Origin: Parvularcula oceani
GTDB taxonomy: Bacteria > Pseudomonadota > Alphaproteobacteria > Caulobacterales > Parvularculaceae
DNA: 64,000 nucleotides
Direction: 5' to 3'
NCBI RefSeq assembly: GCF_000733125.1
Contig: NZ_JPHU01000012.1
Location: 50,178 to 114,177 of the forward strand
Below are positions 43,866 through 54,384 of the stretch, piece after piece. How positions within the stretch are numbered: position 1 is the stretch's first letter; every line of letters starts with the position of its first letter. Made by a program: the position numbers and the translations under genes. The notes under the pieces were generated by a model, which saw nothing but the letters and a program-made list of their open reading frames with translations, was not told where the DNA came from and searched no databases.

Positions 43866-43902
43866 CAAAGAAAAGGCCCGCCACGGCGGAGCGTGGCGGG
43901 CC
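43866..43902 (-). terminator. Rho-independent terminator of icd
   Basis: GGCCCGCCAC and its complement form a 10-bp stem with an eight-base loop. Read on the minus strand it is followed by TTTTCTTTG. It sits about 30 bp past the icd stop. Confidence 0.85.
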
Positions 43903-43932
43903 TCTTACCGATAATCAAGAAGGAGGAGGCGC

Positions 43933-45144
43933 TTATGCCATCGCCTTCTGGAAGTTCTCGTCGACCTTGTCGAGGAAGCCGGTCGTGGTCAGCCAGCCCT
44001 GCTCGGCGCCGATCAGCAGAGCGAGGTCCTTCGTCATGTGGCCGCTCTCGACGGTCTTGATGATCGTCTGCTCGAGCGTATCGGCGAATTTCGCCAGTTC
44101 CGGCGTATCGTCGAGCTTGGCGCGGTGGGCGAGGCCCCGCGTCCAGGCATAGATCGAGGCGATCGAGTTGGTGGAGGTCTCCTCGCCGCGCTGATGGGCG
44201 CGGAAATGGCGGGTGACCGTGCCGTGGGCGGCTTCGGATTCGGCGATCTTGCCGTCCGGGGTGAGCAGCACGGAGGTCATGAGGCCGAGGCTGCCGAACC
44301 CTTGCGCGACCGTGTCCGACTGCACGTCGCCATCGTAGTTCTTGCACGCCCAGACATAGCCGCCCGACCATTTCATCGAGGACGCGACCATGTCGTCGAT
44401 CAGGCGGTGCTCGTAATGCAGGCCCTTCTTCTCGAACTCCGCCTTGAATTCCTTGTCGTAGATCTCGGCGAAGATGTCCTTGAAGCGGCCATCGTACTTT
44501 TTGAGGATGGTGTTCTTGGTCGACAGATAGACCGGATATTCGCGGCTCAGGCCGTAATTGAAGCAGGCGCGGGCGAAATCGGCGATCGAATCGTCGAGGT
44601 TGTACATGCCCATGAAGATGCCGGAGGACGGGGCGTCGAAGACCTCGAATTCCTCGACTTCGCCGTTCTTGCCTTCCCACTTGATCGACAGCTTGCCTTC
44701 GCCGGGGAAGAGCATGTCGGTCGCGCGGTACTGGTCGCCGAATGCGTGGCGGCCGATGATGATGGGCTGGGTCCAGCCGGGCACGAGGCGCGGCACGTTG
44801 CGGATGATGATCGGCTCGCGGAAGACGACGCCGCCCAGGATGTTCCGGATCGTGCCGTTGGGCGAGCGGTACATCTTCTTGAGGCCGAATTCCTCGACCC
44901 GGGCCTCGTCCGGCGTGATCGTGGCGCATTTGACGCCGACGCCGTGCTCCTTGATCGCATTGGCCGCATCGACCGTCACCTGGTCCTCGGTCTCGTCGCG
45001 ATGCTCGATGCCGAGGTCGTAATAGTGCAGATCGATGTCGAGATAGGGATGGATGAGCTTGTCCTTGATCATCTGCCAGATGATCCGCGTCATCTCGTCG
45101 CCGTCGAGTTCGACGACCGGATTCTTGACCTTGATCTTCGCCAT
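43933..45144 (-). CDS. icd: NADP-dependent isocitrate dehydrogenase
   Basis: A 403-aa homodimeric-type enzyme of the eukaryotic/alphaproteobacterial NADP class, converting isocitrate to 2-oxoglutarate in the TCA cycle. Motifs include [21 protein letters not shown], the substrate-binding [59 protein letters not shown] and [27 protein letters not shown]. The ATG at 45144 begins [15 protein letters not shown], as in family members. An earlier in-frame start would add 23 unmatched residues. Confidence 0.97.
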   Translation of the reverse strand: MAKIKVKNPVVELDGDEMTRIIWQMIKDKLIHPYLDIDLHYYDLGIEHRDETEDQVTVDAANAIKEHGVGVKCATITPDEARVEEFGLKKMYRSPNGTIRNILGGVVFREPIIIRNVPRLVPGWTQPIIIGRHAFGDQYRATDMLFPGEGKLSIKWEGKNGEVEEFEVFDAPSSGIFMGMYNLDDSIADFARACFNYGLSREYPVYLSTKNTILKKYDGRFKDIFAEIYDKEFKAEFEKKGLHYEHRLIDDMVASSMKWSGGYVWACKNYDGDVQSDTVAQGFGSLGLMTSVLLTPDGKIAESEAAHGTVTRHFRAHQRGEETSTNSIASIYAWTRGLAHRAKLDDTPELAKFADTLEQTIIKTVESGHMTKDLALLIGAEQGWLTTTGFLDKVDENFQKAMA

Positions 45145-45241
45145 GTGCGCTGCCTTCCGGATGAATGTGGTGTCGGGTTGGCGCGCCCCTAGCAGGGGAT
45201 GGCCGAAGCACAAAGGGGGCGAGGCTGCGCAAGACCGGCGT

Positions 45242-46003
45242 TCAGCCGCTCAAATCCCCGAGGGCCGCGCCCCAGAGGCTGAGCGCGACGATGGTCGCCG
45301 TCTCCGCCTTGAGGATGCGCGGGCCGAGGCTGACGGCGAGCGCGCATTCGCGTCCGCGCAGCATGGCCCGCTCTTGAGGCGAAAACCCGCCTTCGGGCCC
45401 GATGAGGACGGACCAGCCCTCGCGCGGCTGCCCGCGCAGCGCGTCGAGCGCCGGCGCGCCGCGCCCTTCCGCCCCGCCCCAGCGGGCGGTGTCGTCGTCG
45501 CCGGCCTCGTCGCAGAACAGGATGCGCTCCGCCCCTTCGAGCGCCGCGTTCAGGGGCAGCGGCTCCTCGACCACCGGCACGCTCAGCCGTTCGCACTGCT
45601 CTGCGGCCTCGACGGCGATGGCGGTCAGGCGGTCCGTCTTCACGCGCTCGGACTGGGTCCGTTCGGTGATGACCGGCACGAAGCGGCGCACGCCGAGTTC
45701 CGTGCCCTTCTGGAGGATGAGGTCGGTCGGCCCCTTCTTGAGCGGCGCGAAGAGGAGGGTGAGGTCCGGTCCTTCTTCCTGCTCGCGCCTTCGCTCTTCG
45801 AGCGTCACCGCCCCGCCCTTGCGCGAAACCTGCGCGATCCGCCCGCGCCATTCGCCGTCCCGCCCGTTGAAGAGCAGGACCTCTGCGCCTTCGCCGAGGC
45901 GCAGCACCGTGCCGAGATAATGGGCGGCGGGCTTGGACAGGGGCACGTCCCGCCCCTGCGCCAGGTCCGCCTCGACGAAGAGCCGCGGAGCGGGTTTAGC
46001 CAC
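45242..46003 (-). CDS. rsmE: 16S rRNA (uracil1498-N3)-methyltransferase
   Basis: A 253-aa SPOUT methyltransferase that methylates U1498 of 16S rRNA. It has the RNA-binding N-terminal domain (about 1-70: [33 protein letters not shown]), the knot motif region [12 protein letters not shown], and [19 protein letters not shown], the AdoMet-binding knot. I chose GTG at 46003, which overlaps the VOC gene stop by eight bases and follows GAGGAAGGA; a longer ATG frame would extend 17 residues into that gene. Together with the VOC gene and ssb it reads in one direction. Confidence 0.93.
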   Translation of the reverse strand: MAKPAPRLFVEADLAQGRDVPLSKPAAHYLGTVLRLGEGAEVLLFNGRDGEWRGRIAQVSRKGGAVTLEERRREQEEGPDLTLLFAPLKKGPTDLILQKGTELGVRRFVPVITERTQSERVKTDRLTAIAVEAAEQCERLSVPVVEEPLPLNAALEGAERILFCDEAGDDDTARWGGAEGRGAPALDALRGQPREGWSVLIGPEGGFSPQERAMLRGRECALAVSLGPRILKAETATIVALSLWGAALGDLSG

Positions 46004-46385
46004 TTCGTCTTCCTTCCTCGCGCCAGGGCGGAAACCGCCGGTCGGGTCCGGCATGATAGAGGCAGAGGCGGTTGCCCGCCGGATCCCGGAACCACGCCTC
46101 GCGCCAGCGCCAGCTCTTGTCTTCCGGGGCGCCTTCGAAGGCCACCCCCTTCGCGCTCAGCGCAGCGAAGCGCGCATCGACGTCCTCGGTCTCGAAGTAG
46201 AGCAAGGGCCCGCCGTCCTTCGGACGGTCGCCGAGGTGCAAGGACAGCGTGGTCGAACCGCAAGGCAGCTCGAAGCGCGCATAGCGTTCATGGGTGTGAA
46301 CGATGCACCGCAGGCCGAGCGCCTCGTAGAAGCCGATCGCCGCCGGCATGTCGTCGACCGTGAGCGTGACCTGATTGAGGTCCAC
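45996..46385 (-). CDS. VOC family (glyoxalase-like) protein
   Basis: A 129-aa single-domain VOC protein, MDLNQVTLTVDDMPAAIGFYEALGLRC at the start and DPAGNRLCLYHAG near the end, giving the two beta-alpha-beta-beta-beta halves. The metal-ligand positions H/E are partly present (E in FETEDVDA). It could be a glyoxalase, bleomycin-resistance or dioxygenase relative; the substrate is unknown. It lies 15 nt after ssb and overlaps rsmE, so it may be part of the SOS-controlled ssb transcript. Confidence 0.82.
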   Translation of the reverse strand: MDLNQVTLTVDDMPAAIGFYEALGLRCIVHTHERYARFELPCGSTTLSLHLGDRPKDGGPLLYFETEDVDARFAALSAKGVAFEGAPEDKSWRWREAWFRDPAGNRLCLYHAGPDRRFPPWREEGRRSG

Positions 46386-46400
46386 CGCCCGGACCGCCGA

Positions 46401-46889
46401 TCAGAACGGGATGTCGTCGTCGAGGTCGAAGTCGGACCCGCCGCCGCCGCCATAGCCGCCTCGGTCGTCCTGCGGGCCGCCGGAGATCTGCTGGCCATAG
46501 CCGCCGCCCATGCGGTCACCGCCGCCGCCGCCCTCGCCGCGGCCGTCCAGCATGGTCAGCTCGGAGCGGTAGGGGCGCAGCACGACCTCGGTCGTGTAGC
46601 GGTCCTGACCGTTCTGGTCCTGCCATTTGCGGGTCTCGAGCTGGCCCTCGATGTAAACCTTCGAGCCCTTCTTGAGATAGTTCTGCGCGACGCGCACCAG
46701 CGGCTCGGAGAAGATGGCCACGCGGTGCCATTCGGTCCGCTCGCGCCGCTCGCCGGACTGCTTGTCCTTCCAGCTCTCGGACGTGGCGAGCGAGAGGTTG
46801 CAGACCTGCCCGCCATTGTTGAACGAGCGGACCTCGGGGTCCTGGCCGAGATTGCCGATCAGGATGACCTTGTTGACGCTGCCTGCCAT
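46401..46889 (-). CDS. ssb: Single-stranded DNA-binding protein
   Basis: A 162-aa SSB. The OB fold (about 1-110) starts [27 protein letters not shown] and contains [31 protein letters not shown] Gly-rich linker ([15 protein letters not shown]) leads to the acidic tail ending DLDDDIPF, the docking peptide for repair proteins. A LexA box is centred about 91 nt upstream of its start, so it should be SOS-inducible as well as basal. Confidence 0.97.
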   Translation of the reverse strand: MAGSVNKVILIGNLGQDPEVRSFNNGGQVCNLSLATSESWKDKQSGERRERTEWHRVAIFSEPLVRVAQNYLKKGSKVYIEGQLETRKWQDQNGQDRYTTEVVLRPYRSELTMLDGRGEGGGGGDRMGGGYGQQISGGPQDDRGGYGGGGGSDFDLDDDIPF

Positions 46890-46972
46890 CAGGAGCCTCC
46901 GAATGCTGTTGTTCCAGGCGAACAGGCTAGGCCGCCCGAAGCGATTCCTAACACCGAGTTATTCACAGGAAT

Positions 46973-46987
46973 GTTCTATTCCTGTTC
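46973..46987. promoter_or_regulatory. LexA (SOS) box upstream of ssb and a small HTH gene
   Basis: GTTCTATTCCTGTTC is an exact GTTC-N7-GTTC direct repeat, the alphaproteobacterial LexA operator. It lies between divergent genes: 84 nt before ssb and 88 nt before the HTH gene at 47075. Confidence 0.85.
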
Positions 46988-47074
46988 TGGCCCGGTCGCA
47001 AGGTCCTAGCATTGGCGAGGTTCGCGATCCGAGAAGGGGTTGGTAGGGTCACCGCCCTGACGGGAGGACCTGGC

Positions 47075-47365
47075 ATGTGCGAAGATCCAGAAGAAGAAGC
47101 AGATATCGCTGCGTTCGATGCTCCTCGAGATGGCGAGACGTTCCCGGCCGAGCTTGTCGACAGGCTCATCGACGGAGAGCATCCCGTTCGAGCCTACCGT
47201 GAATACCGGCAGATCTCTACCGACGTCGTCTGCCGCGAGGTCGGCATGACGGAGGCCAATCTGAGGGCAGTCGAGGCGGGCGAAGGCCGTCTCACCGATG
47301 CGCAGGAGAAAGCTGTCGCCGCCCTTCTCGATGTCGAGCCGGACGACCTTCGTGTGTGGCTCTAG
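47075..47365 (+). CDS. Small XRE-like HTH protein
   Basis: A 96-aa acidic protein. The C-terminal half reads VRAYREYRQISTDVVCREVGMTEANLRAVEAGEGRLTDAQEKAVAALLDVEPDDL, a lambda-Cro/XRE helix-turn-helix like those of type II antitoxins. The N-terminal part (MCEDPEEEADIAAFDAP) is acidic and unrelated. No toxin gene is adjacent. GGGAGG precedes the ATG at 47075; longer frames reach into the LexA box, which argues for this start. It could be SOS-regulated. It converges with the TPR gene with only four bases between stops. Confidence 0.7.
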   Translation: MCEDPEEEADIAAFDAPRDGETFPAELVDRLIDGEHPVRAYREYRQISTDVVCREVGMTEANLRAVEAGEGRLTDAQEKAVAALLDVEPDDLRVWL

Positions 47366-47369
47366 AAAA

Positions 47370-49139
47370 CTACAACGCCTCCAGATCCGGCCCGCGCCGC
47401 CCGCCCATCCACGCTTCCTTGAACAGCGCCCGCGCATAGCGCGCCGCGGCCCTGTCGCCGCTCGCCTTGTAAGTCTCGTGCAGGCCCGCGAGCGCCCAGG
47501 CATTGTTCGGCGACTCCGCGAGCGAGGCGAGGAAGAGGCGCTCTGCGCGTTCGTGCTCTCCCGCCTGAAGCACCATTGCGGCGAGCGTCTGCTTGGCCGG
47601 ATAGTACCAGTAGGGCGGCTCCATATAGGGCAGGCTCTCCTGCAATTCGGCGGCCTCTTCCATGAGCGGGATCGCCGCGGCGTAATCGCCTCCTGCCGCA
47701 TGGGCGCGGGCCTTCACCGTCAGCTCGGCGATGCGCAGGATGTCCGGGCCCGGCACGTCGGCTTCGATCAGCGCACGGGTCTCCGGCCGCCCGGCCAGCG
47801 CGGCGATCTTGCGGGCCTCCGCCATTGCCTTCTCCGGCTCGCCGGAGCGGGCATAGCCCTCGCCTCTCGCATAATGCCAGGCGCCCTTGACCAGCGGCGC
47901 GGCGTCGCCCGGATCCTCGAGCGCGAGCATGGCGCCCGGGTCGCCGAACTGGACCACGGCGAAGATCGGCGCGGCCTTGATCGGCTGGGCCAGCGGGATC
48001 GTCGCCGCCATCTCGATCGGCACGACGGCGTCGAGCTTCTCCGCCATCTTCATGCCGTCCTTCTTCGCGCCCGCCATCTGGGCGGAGGTCAGGGCGAAGT
48101 GGACGTTGTGCGGATAGTAGCCATAGGCGTAGAGGTCGCCGACATCGGTCGCGGCCATATAGGCCTCGTCCGCCGCGACCGCGTCGATGTTCCGGTCGAG
48201 CGACTGCTCCCAGCGTCCCAGCCGGTAATAGATATGCGTCGGCATGTGGACGAGGTGGCCGAGATCGGTCGCGAGCTCCGCCAGCCTGTCGGCATGCGTC
48301 GCCGCGCGGTCGGGATCGGTCGAGGCTTCCACCGCATGGATGTAGAGGTGGATCGCCGGGGTGTAGTCGGGATTGCGCGCCAGCACCGTTTCGAGAAGCT
48401 CGAGCGTGCGCGCCGTCCGCCCCTTGGGCTCCCGCCCGTTCGCTGCCCAATAGTCCCAGGGCTGGGTGTCCATGTTCGCCTCGGCGGCGAGAACGGCGAT
48501 CAGGTCGTCTTCCGGATAGGCTCTCGCGACCCGGTCCATCGCATCGGCATAGGCGCCGTCGAGCGGCGCCCTCTCCGCCGCCGGGTCCTGGGCATAGCGG
48601 GTGGCGAGCGCGGCGATGAGCTGGCGCTCCTTCTCGCTGGCGCCGCTCGCCAGCCGCTCGGCCTCCTGCAGGGCGGCATAGGCCCGCTCGCCGTCCTCGG
48701 GCGGCATCTGCGCATTGATGTGCGGGCCGAGCGCCAGCGCCTCGCCCCAATAGCACATGGCGCAGCCCGGATCGGCTTCCTGCGCCGCGCGGAAGGCCTG
48801 GATCGCCTCTCCGTGGTTGAAGCCGATCATATAGGCGAGGCCGAGATCGAAGCCCTCCTGGGCCACCTCGTGCTCCGTGGTGATCTTGCGGGCCAGCGGC
48901 TCGATCGTATCCGGCCGCAGAGACGCGACCGCCGGCTTCTTCTCGTCGTCCCCGGCGTAGGCGCGGGCCATGCGCAGGAAATAGGCCTGGCGCTTCGCGA
49001 TGCCGTCCGGCCCGCACAGGCTCTGCGCGGTCAGGACGGGCGGCAGGAACGGCACGGCCTCGGCGCTGCGCCTTTCGGCGGACACGCCAAGCGCGGCGAG
49101 CGCCATCGCGCCGCCGCTCAACAGCAGTTTCCCCTTCAT
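47370..49139 (-). CDS. Exported TPR-repeat protein
   Basis: A 589-aa protein with a signal-like start ([21 protein letters not shown]). Its helical repeats include [59 protein letters not shown] (about 70-130) and [23 protein letters not shown] (about 255-280), and further repeat pairs run to the end. The CAMCYWGEA segment is a recurring signature of a broad family of TPR proteins of unknown function, seen in proteobacteria. No catalytic motif is clear. I chose the ATG at 49139, preceded by GGGGAGAGAG. It diverges from uvrA. Confidence 0.75.
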   Translation of the reverse strand: MKGKLLLSGGAMALAALGVSAERRSAEAVPFLPPVLTAQSLCGPDGIAKRQAYFLRMARAYAGDDEKKPAVASLRPDTIEPLARKITTEHEVAQEGFDLGLAYMIGFNHGEAIQAFRAAQEADPGCAMCYWGEALALGPHINAQMPPEDGERAYAALQEAERLASGASEKERQLIAALATRYAQDPAAERAPLDGAYADAMDRVARAYPEDDLIAVLAAEANMDTQPWDYWAANGREPKGRTARTLELLETVLARNPDYTPAIHLYIHAVEASTDPDRAATHADRLAELATDLGHLVHMPTHIYYRLGRWEQSLDRNIDAVAADEAYMAATDVGDLYAYGYYPHNVHFALTSAQMAGAKKDGMKMAEKLDAVVPIEMAATIPLAQPIKAAPIFAVVQFGDPGAMLALEDPGDAAPLVKGAWHYARGEGYARSGEPEKAMAEARKIAALAGRPETRALIEADVPGPDILRIAELTVKARAHAAGGDYAAAIPLMEEAAELQESLPYMEPPYWYYPAKQTLAAMVLQAGEHERAERLFLASLAESPNNAWALAGLHETYKASGDRAAARYARALFKEAWMGGRRGPDLEAL

Positions 49140-49243
49140 CTCTCTCCCCATCGGCTCGGCGCCGTGATCCCGGCGCGAACCCCCCGCGCCTTTGGCAATC
49201 GAACCGGGCGCACCTTTCGTCAAATCAATTGCGCAGCCGAATC

Positions 49244-49258
49244 GTTCTCCAGTTGTTC
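49244..49258 (+). promoter_or_regulatory. LexA (SOS) box upstream of uvrA
   Basis: GTTCTCCAGTTGTTC is an exact GTTC-N7-GTTC repeat about 55 nt before the uvrA start. uvrA is a classic SOS gene, which supports the assignment. Confidence 0.88.
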
Positions 49259-49312
49259 TCCTTCACCCGATCCGCTAGGCGCCTACATCCCGGCCTTACG
49301 CGGAGGGTCCCT

Positions 49313-52222
49313 TTGTCGCTCAAGAACATCACCGTCACCGGCGCGCGCGAGCACAACCTGAAGAACATCGACGTGTCGCTGCCGCGCGACGCGCTGGTGG
49401 TGGTCACGGGCCTGTCGGGCTCGGGCAAGTCCTCGCTCGCCTTCGACACGATCTATGCCGAAGGGCAGCGGCGCTATGTCGAGAGCCTGTCCGCCTATGC
49501 GCGCCAGTTCCTCGAGCTGATGCAGAAGCCCGACGTGGACCAGATCGAGGGCCTGTCCCCGGCGATCTCCATCGAGCAGAAGACGACGTCCAAGAACCCT
49601 CGCTCGACCGTCGCGACGGTGACCGAGATCTACGACTATATGCGCCTTCTCTGGGCGCGGGTGGGGGTCCCCTACTCTCCCGTCACCGGTGAGCCCATCG
49701 CCTCTCAGACCGTCTCGGAGATGGTCGACCGGCTGATGGCGGAGGGCGAGAAGGCGCGCTTCTACCTCCTCGCGCCGATGATCCGGGGGCGGAAGGGCGA
49801 ATACCGCAAGGAACTGGCCGAGCTGATGAAGCGCGGCTTCCAGCGCGTGCGCGTCGACGGCGAGTTCTATGACGTCGCCGAGGTCCCGGCGCTCGACAAG
49901 AAGCTCAAGCACGACATCGACGTCGTCGTCGACCGCGTGGTCATCAAGGAGGGGATCGAGAGCCGCCTCGCCGAGAGCTTCGAGACCGCGCTCGACCTCG
50001 CCGACGGGATCGCGGTCGCCGAGAGCGCGAACAAGCCCGAGGATGGCGGCGCGCCGCACCGCATCACCTTCTCGGCCAAATTCGCCTGCCCCGTCTCCGG
50101 CTTCACGATCGAGGAGATCGAGCCGCGCCTCTTCTCCTTCAACTCGCCGCAGGGCGCCTGCCCGGCCTGCGACGGGTTAGGCTCGAAGAAGGTCTTCGAT
50201 CCAGAGCTGGTCGTGCCCGACCCCGATGCGACCTTGCGCAAGGGCGCCATCGCCGCCTGGTCCAAGACGCAGAGCCCCTATTACACCCAGACGCTCGAAG
50301 CTCTGGGCGAGAAATACGGCTTCAAGGTTTCCGACCGCTGGCGCGACCTCGACGCCCAGCAGAAGAAGATCGTCCTCTTCGGCACGAACAAGGAGAAGGT
50401 GCGCTTCGTCTACGATGACGGGCTGCGCCAATACGACACCACCAAGAGCTTCGAGGGCGTGATCCCGAACCTCGAACGCCGCTGGCGCGAGACCGACAGC
50501 GCCTGGGTCCGCGAGGAGATGGAGAAGTTCCAGTCCTCCGCCCCCTGCGAGGCCTGCGGCGGCAAGCGGTTGAAGCCCGAGGCGCTTGCGGTGAAGATCG
50601 CCGGCGACGATATCGCCGAGGCGACGGCGCGTTCGATCCGGGACGCGGATGACTGGTTCCGCGCGCTCGACGGTCAGCTTACGGACAAGCAGAAGAGCAT
50701 CGCCGAGCGCATCCTCAAGGAGATCCGCGACCGGCTGCATTTTTTGAACTCGGTCGGCCTCAGCTATCTCGGGCTCGAGCGCGCCTCCGGCACGCTGTCG
50801 GGCGGGGAGAGCCAGCGCATCCGGCTGGCAAGCCAGATCGGCTCTGGCCTGACGGGCGTCCTCTACGTTCTCGACGAGCCCTCCATCGGCCTGCACCAGC
50901 GCGACAATGAGCGCCTGCTGGAGACGCTGCGCCGCCTCCGCGACCTCGGCAATTCGGTCATCGTGGTCGAGCATGACGAGGACGCGATCCGCACCGCCGA
51001 CTACGTCCTCGACATCGGCCCGGGCGCCGGCGTTCACGGCGGCGAAGTCGTCGCCTGCGGCACGCCCAAGCAGATCATGGGCAACAAGAAGTCCGTGACC
51101 GGAGATTACCTCGCGGGCCGCCGCGACGTGCCTGTGCCCGACGAGCGCCGCGTCTTCGACCCCGAGCGCGTGGTGAGAATCGAGGGCGCGTCGTCCAACA
51201 ACCTCCAGAACGTGACGGCGGAGTTTCCCATCGGCCTCCTCACCTGCGTCACCGGCGTGTCGGGGGGCGGCAAGTCTACGCTGACGATCGAGACGCTCTA
51301 CAAGGCGGCCAGCCGCAAGCTGATGAACGCCAAGCAGGTGCCCGGCCGCTATGAGAGCATCGAGGGCCTCGAACATCTCGACAAGGTCATCGACATCGAC
51401 CAGTCGCCGATCGGGCGCACCCCGCGCTCGAACCCGGCGACCTATACCGGCGCCTTCGGGCCGATCCGGGAATGGTTCGCAGGCCTGCCCGAGGCGAAGG
51501 CCCGCGGCTACAAGCCCGGCCGCTTCTCCTTCAACGTGAAGGGCGGGCGCTGCGAGGCCTGCCAGGGCGACGGCGTCCTCAAGATCGAGATGCACTTCCT
51601 GCCCGACGTCTACGTCACCTGCGACGTCTGCAAGGGCAAGCGCTATAACCGCGAGACGCTGGAGGTCGAGTTCAAGGGCCGCTCCATCGCCGACGTGCTG
51701 GACATGACCGTGGAAGAGGCGGCGGAGTTCTTCTCCGCCGTGCCGTCCATCCGCAACAAGATGAAGACGCTCTGCCGCGTCGGCCTCGGCTATGTGAAAG
51801 TCGGCCAGCAGGCGACGACCCTGTCGGGCGGCGAGGCACAGCGCGTGAAGCTGGCGAAGGAGCTGTCCCGGCAGGCGACCGGGCGCACGCTCTACATCCT
51901 CGACGAGCCGACGACGGGCCTGCATTTCGAGGACGTCCGCAAGCTGATGGAAGTGATCCAGGAACTCGCCGACTCCGGGAACACGGTGGTGGTGATCGAG
52001 CACAATCTCGACGTCATCAAGCAGGCCGACTGGCTGATCGATATCGGTCCCGAAGGCGGCGACGGCGGCGGCCGCATTGTCGCCACCGGCACGCCGGAGG
52101 ATGTTGCCGACAACAAGGACAGCCATACCGGCCGCTTCCTCAAGGAAACGCTGGAGCGCTATGATGCCCATGAGGCGGAACGGGCGAAGCGCAAGAAGAA
52201 CGGGAAGCGGATGGCGGCTTGA
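49313..52222 (+). CDS. uvrA: Excinuclease ABC subunit A
   Basis: A 969-aa UvrA. The first ATP site has [35 protein letters not shown]. The UvrB-binding/zinc regions hold C-x-x-C pairs ([23 protein letters not shown]). Signature [34 protein letters not shown] follows. The second half has [16 protein letters not shown], the zinc finger [33 protein letters not shown] and [15 protein letters not shown]. It finds damage in nucleotide excision repair. The likely start is TTG at 49313, with GGAGGG upstream; in-frame ATGs earlier run through the LexA box. Confidence 0.97.
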   Translation: MSLKNITVTGAREHNLKNIDVSLPRDALVVVTGLSGSGKSSLAFDTIYAEGQRRYVESLSAYARQFLELMQKPDVDQIEGLSPAISIEQKTTSKNPRSTVATVTEIYDYMRLLWARVGVPYSPVTGEPIASQTVSEMVDRLMAEGEKARFYLLAPMIRGRKGEYRKELAELMKRGFQRVRVDGEFYDVAEVPALDKKLKHDIDVVVDRVVIKEGIESRLAESFETALDLADGIAVAESANKPEDGGAPHRITFSAKFACPVSGFTIEEIEPRLFSFNSPQGACPACDGLGSKKVFDPELVVPDPDATLRKGAIAAWSKTQSPYYTQTLEALGEKYGFKVSDRWRDLDAQQKKIVLFGTNKEKVRFVYDDGLRQYDTTKSFEGVIPNLERRWRETDSAWVREEMEKFQSSAPCEACGGKRLKPEALAVKIAGDDIAEATARSIRDADDWFRALDGQLTDKQKSIAERILKEIRDRLHFLNSVGLSYLGLERASGTLSGGESQRIRLASQIGSGLTGVLYVLDEPSIGLHQRDNERLLETLRRLRDLGNSVIVVEHDEDAIRTADYVLDIGPGAGVHGGEVVACGTPKQIMGNKKSVTGDYLAGRRDVPVPDERRVFDPERVVRIEGASSNNLQNVTAEFPIGLLTCVTGVSGGGKSTLTIETLYKAASRKLMNAKQVPGRYESIEGLEHLDKVIDIDQSPIGRTPRSNPATYTGAFGPIREWFAGLPEAKARGYKPGRFSFNVKGGRCEACQGDGVLKIEMHFLPDVYVTCDVCKGKRYNRETLEVEFKGRSIADVLDMTVEEAAEFFSAVPSIRNKMKTLCRVGLGYVKVGQQATTLSGGEAQRVKLAKELSRQATGRTLYILDEPTTGLHFEDVRKLMEVIQELADSGNTVVVIEHNLDVIKQADWLIDIGPEGGDGGGRIVATGTPEDVADNKDSHTGRFLKETLERYDAHEAERAKRKKNGKRMAA

Positions 52223-52707
52223 TGGGTGTAGTCGGACGGCGCTGGCACCACCTGTCTCCACTACGTTGGATTAGGGCCTTTCCTACTGGCGTGCTCTGGG
52301 TAAGAGCTCTTGAGGCCAGCGCGGCAGGTAATCCCGCACTCGCGCTCGATCACCTCCGCCGGATACAGTATTTCGGCAGCTTGGGCATAGAAGTGGATCT
52401 TTTAAAGGCGGCAAGCTTGTTGGAACTGACGCGGGCGAAGCAGTCTCTAGCAGTCGCGTCCGATGCTCGCCGGCGACTAATCAAATTGCGGAAGAGCCGG
52501 TCGAGCGATCACATTTATCTGCGAGCATATGCTGAATGGCTGATCGCACGATGCCAGAAGCAGTTGCCCGAATTCTATGGCTCTGACTCTGTACTCAGAG
52601 GGTATGAAGTTGTCCGGTTCGGCGAGATCGAACTCGATAATGTGAGCAAGGCTCATCTCTGGAACTTCCCACTGCGCATCCACCCGCTTTGGCGCGAACC
52701 AGATTGA
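52222..52707 (+). CDS. Hypothetical protein coupled to uvrA, atypical composition
   Basis: A 161-aa protein whose ATG overlaps the uvrA stop (TGATG). It is basic (RRWHHLSPLRWIR...) and helical, with VRALEASAAGNPALALDHLRRIQYFGSLGIEVDLLKAASLLEL, a TPR-like pair. Its A+T content is clearly higher than its neighbours and codons such as TTA, ATT and GTA appear, so it may be a recent arrival. I do not recognise a family. An opposite-strand frame (52477-52782) overlaps it and is less likely. Co-transcription with uvrA would make it SOS-inducible. Confidence 0.5.
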   Translation: MGVVGRRWHHLSPLRWIRAFPTGVLWVRALEASAAGNPALALDHLRRIQYFGSLGIEVDLLKAASLLELTRAKQSLAVASDARRRLIKLRKSRSSDHIYLRAYAEWLIARCQKQLPEFYGSDSVLRGYEVVRFGEIELDNVSKAHLWNFPLRIHPLWREPD

Positions 52708-52796
52708 AAAGAGTAGTTTCATCAGAGGTCTCCTGACCTCCTTCGGTAAGGCATTGTTCATTCGTCCTCCGGGTCTAGCCACGCCACATCAGCGGC

Positions 52797-53798
52797 ATGA
52801 CCGCTCTGTCCCGCCGTACCTTCCTTGCAGGCGCCGCCGCGACCGGCGCCCTCTTCCGGCCGAGCGCGGCGCAGCAGGCCGAACCCTTCGCCGCCGCGCT
52901 GGAAGAGGCGGCATCGCTGGAACAGCTCAACGCGCTGATCATCGCGCGCGAGGGCGAGGAGGTTGCGGCGCGGGTCTTTGACGGCCCCGGCCTCGACACG
53001 CCGGTGAACATTAAGAGCGCGTCGAAATCCGTGCTCTCCGCCCTTGCGGGGATCGCCATCGCGCAAGGCGAGGTGCCCGGCGTCGAGGCGCGGCTGCTTC
53101 CCCTCCTCGCCGATCGCGCACCTGCGGATATCGAGCCCCGCACGAGCGAGATCACGCTGGAAGACCTCCTCACCATGCGCGCCGGGCTCGCTTCGACCTC
53201 GGGGCGGGAATACGGGCCCTGGGTCGTCTCGGACGACTGGACCGCCTATGCGCTGCGCCGGCCCTTCGTGGCGGAGCCGGGCGGGCGCATGATCTACTCG
53301 ACCGGCACCTCCCACCTCCTCGCCGCCGCGCTGACCGAGGCGACGGGGCGCTCTCTCCTCGCCCTCGCCCGCGACTGGCTCGGCGAGCCTCTCGGGATCG
53401 AGGTGCCGCCTTGGACCCGCGCGCCGGAGGGGGTCTATATGGGCGGGAACAACATGGCGCTCTCCCCGCGCGGCCTCCTCGCCTTCGGCGAAGTCTACCG
53501 CCGCGGCGGCATCTATGGCGGCCAGCGCGTGCTGCGCGAGGACTGGATCGAGGCGAGTTGGACGCCGCGCGTCCGCTCCCCCTGGTCGGGCGGCGCCTAC
53601 GGCTATGGCTGGTGGATCGGCAGCGCGGGCGGGCACCGCATCTATTACGCCTGGGGCTATGGCGGGCAGATGGTCTACGTGATCCCGGACCTCGGGCTCA
53701 CCGTCGTCATGACCTCCGACCCCAATGCGCGCGGCGTCGATGGCCACGTGCAGGCCCTCCACCGCCTCGTCGCGCGGCGGATCGTGCCTGCTGTCTGA
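52797..53798 (+). CDS. Exported serine hydrolase (class C beta-lactamase-like)
   Basis: A 333-aa protein with a Tat-type leader (MTALSRRTFLAGAAATGALF) and a beta-lactamase/esterase fold. The nucleophile is in NIKSASKSVLSALAGIA (S-x-x-K, about residues 63-79), the Tyr box is RMIYSTGTSHLLAAALTEATG, and YGYGWWIGSAGGHRIYYAWGYGGQ is near the end. Family members include esterases, D-aminopeptidases and AmpC-like enzymes; substrates cannot be told. The Tat leader suggests a folded periplasmic form. It ends six bases before a convergent membrane protein gene. Confidence 0.87.
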   Translation: MTALSRRTFLAGAAATGALFRPSAAQQAEPFAAALEEAASLEQLNALIIAREGEEVAARVFDGPGLDTPVNIKSASKSVLSALAGIAIAQGEVPGVEARLLPLLADRAPADIEPRTSEITLEDLLTMRAGLASTSGREYGPWVVSDDWTAYALRRPFVAEPGGRMIYSTGTSHLLAAALTEATGRSLLALARDWLGEPLGIEVPPWTRAPEGVYMGGNNMALSPRGLLAFGEVYRRGGIYGGQRVLREDWIEASWTPRVRSPWSGGAYGYGWWIGSAGGHRIYYAWGYGGQMVYVIPDLGLTVVMTSDPNARGVDGHVQALHRLVARRIVPAV

Positions 53799-53804
53799 GA
53801 GGTC

Positions 53805-54272
53805 TCAGCGCAGCACGCCGAAATAAACTGCCACGGGCACCATCGCCGCCATGACCATCAAAGCCGGAAGCGGCCTGCGGCCGAGGGCAACCATCGCCGC
53901 GAAGGCCAGCGCCAGGCCGCTCGCGAAGAGAACGTTCTCGGGCCCATATGAATAGTCGTGAAGCCACTCCGCCGTTCCGGCTGCGAAAGCCAGCGCCATC
54001 AGCGGCACCACCACGCGGGACCACCGCCCATAGCTCGCCCACAGATAAAGCGCAGCGGGCTGGATCAGGAAGAGCACGAGCAGGCTGCCTTCCGGCAGCG
54101 GCGGAAGCGCCTGCAGTTCGGACCATGACAGGTCGCCATGCCCCGCCCCGCCGCCGCGCACGACGATGACAAGCAAGGCCGCATAGACCACCGCTTCGAG
54201 ACCGCGAGCCAGAACCTCGTCGAGAGAGGCCGAGGTGCCGCCGGTCGCGAACTTGAATGTCGGAAGGTACAT
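53805..54272 (-). CDS. Small hypothetical membrane protein
   Basis: A 155-aa protein with about four hydrophobic helices (EAVVYAALLVIVVRG; LLVLFLIQPAALYLWA; VVVPLMALAFAAGTAEWL; VLFASGLALAFAAMVAL) and a fifth near the C-terminus. No family is recognised. It is flanked by convergent and divergent genes, so it forms a single-gene unit. Confidence 0.6.
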   Translation of the reverse strand: MYLPTFKFATGGTSASLDEVLARGLEAVVYAALLVIVVRGGGAGHGDLSWSELQALPPLPEGSLLVLFLIQPAALYLWASYGRWSRVVVPLMALAFAAGTAEWLHDYSYGPENVLFASGLALAFAAMVALGRRPLPALMVMAAMVPVAVYFGVLR

Positions 54273-54384
54273 CTCACGCCCCCACCAGCATCGTGGCGCG
54301 TCGCGCCTTTATCAGCAAGCCGGATACGGGGGGCTGACCTTCGGCCCCCTGTAACTTCGGCCTCGCCGCGTCTATGTCCCGGCC

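Noticed and set aside
46966..46984. CAGGAAT-N5-ATTCCTG palindrome before ssb as a separate operator
   Set aside because: It overlaps the exact GTTC-N7-GTTC LexA box, which explains the site better in an alphaproteobacterium. A second factor cannot be excluded.
52477..52782. Minus-strand frame opposite the uvrA-coupled gene
   Set aside because: It is shorter, has no clear ribosome site or family features, and the plus-strand gene is positioned exactly at the uvrA stop. Some doubt remains because of the odd composition of the region.
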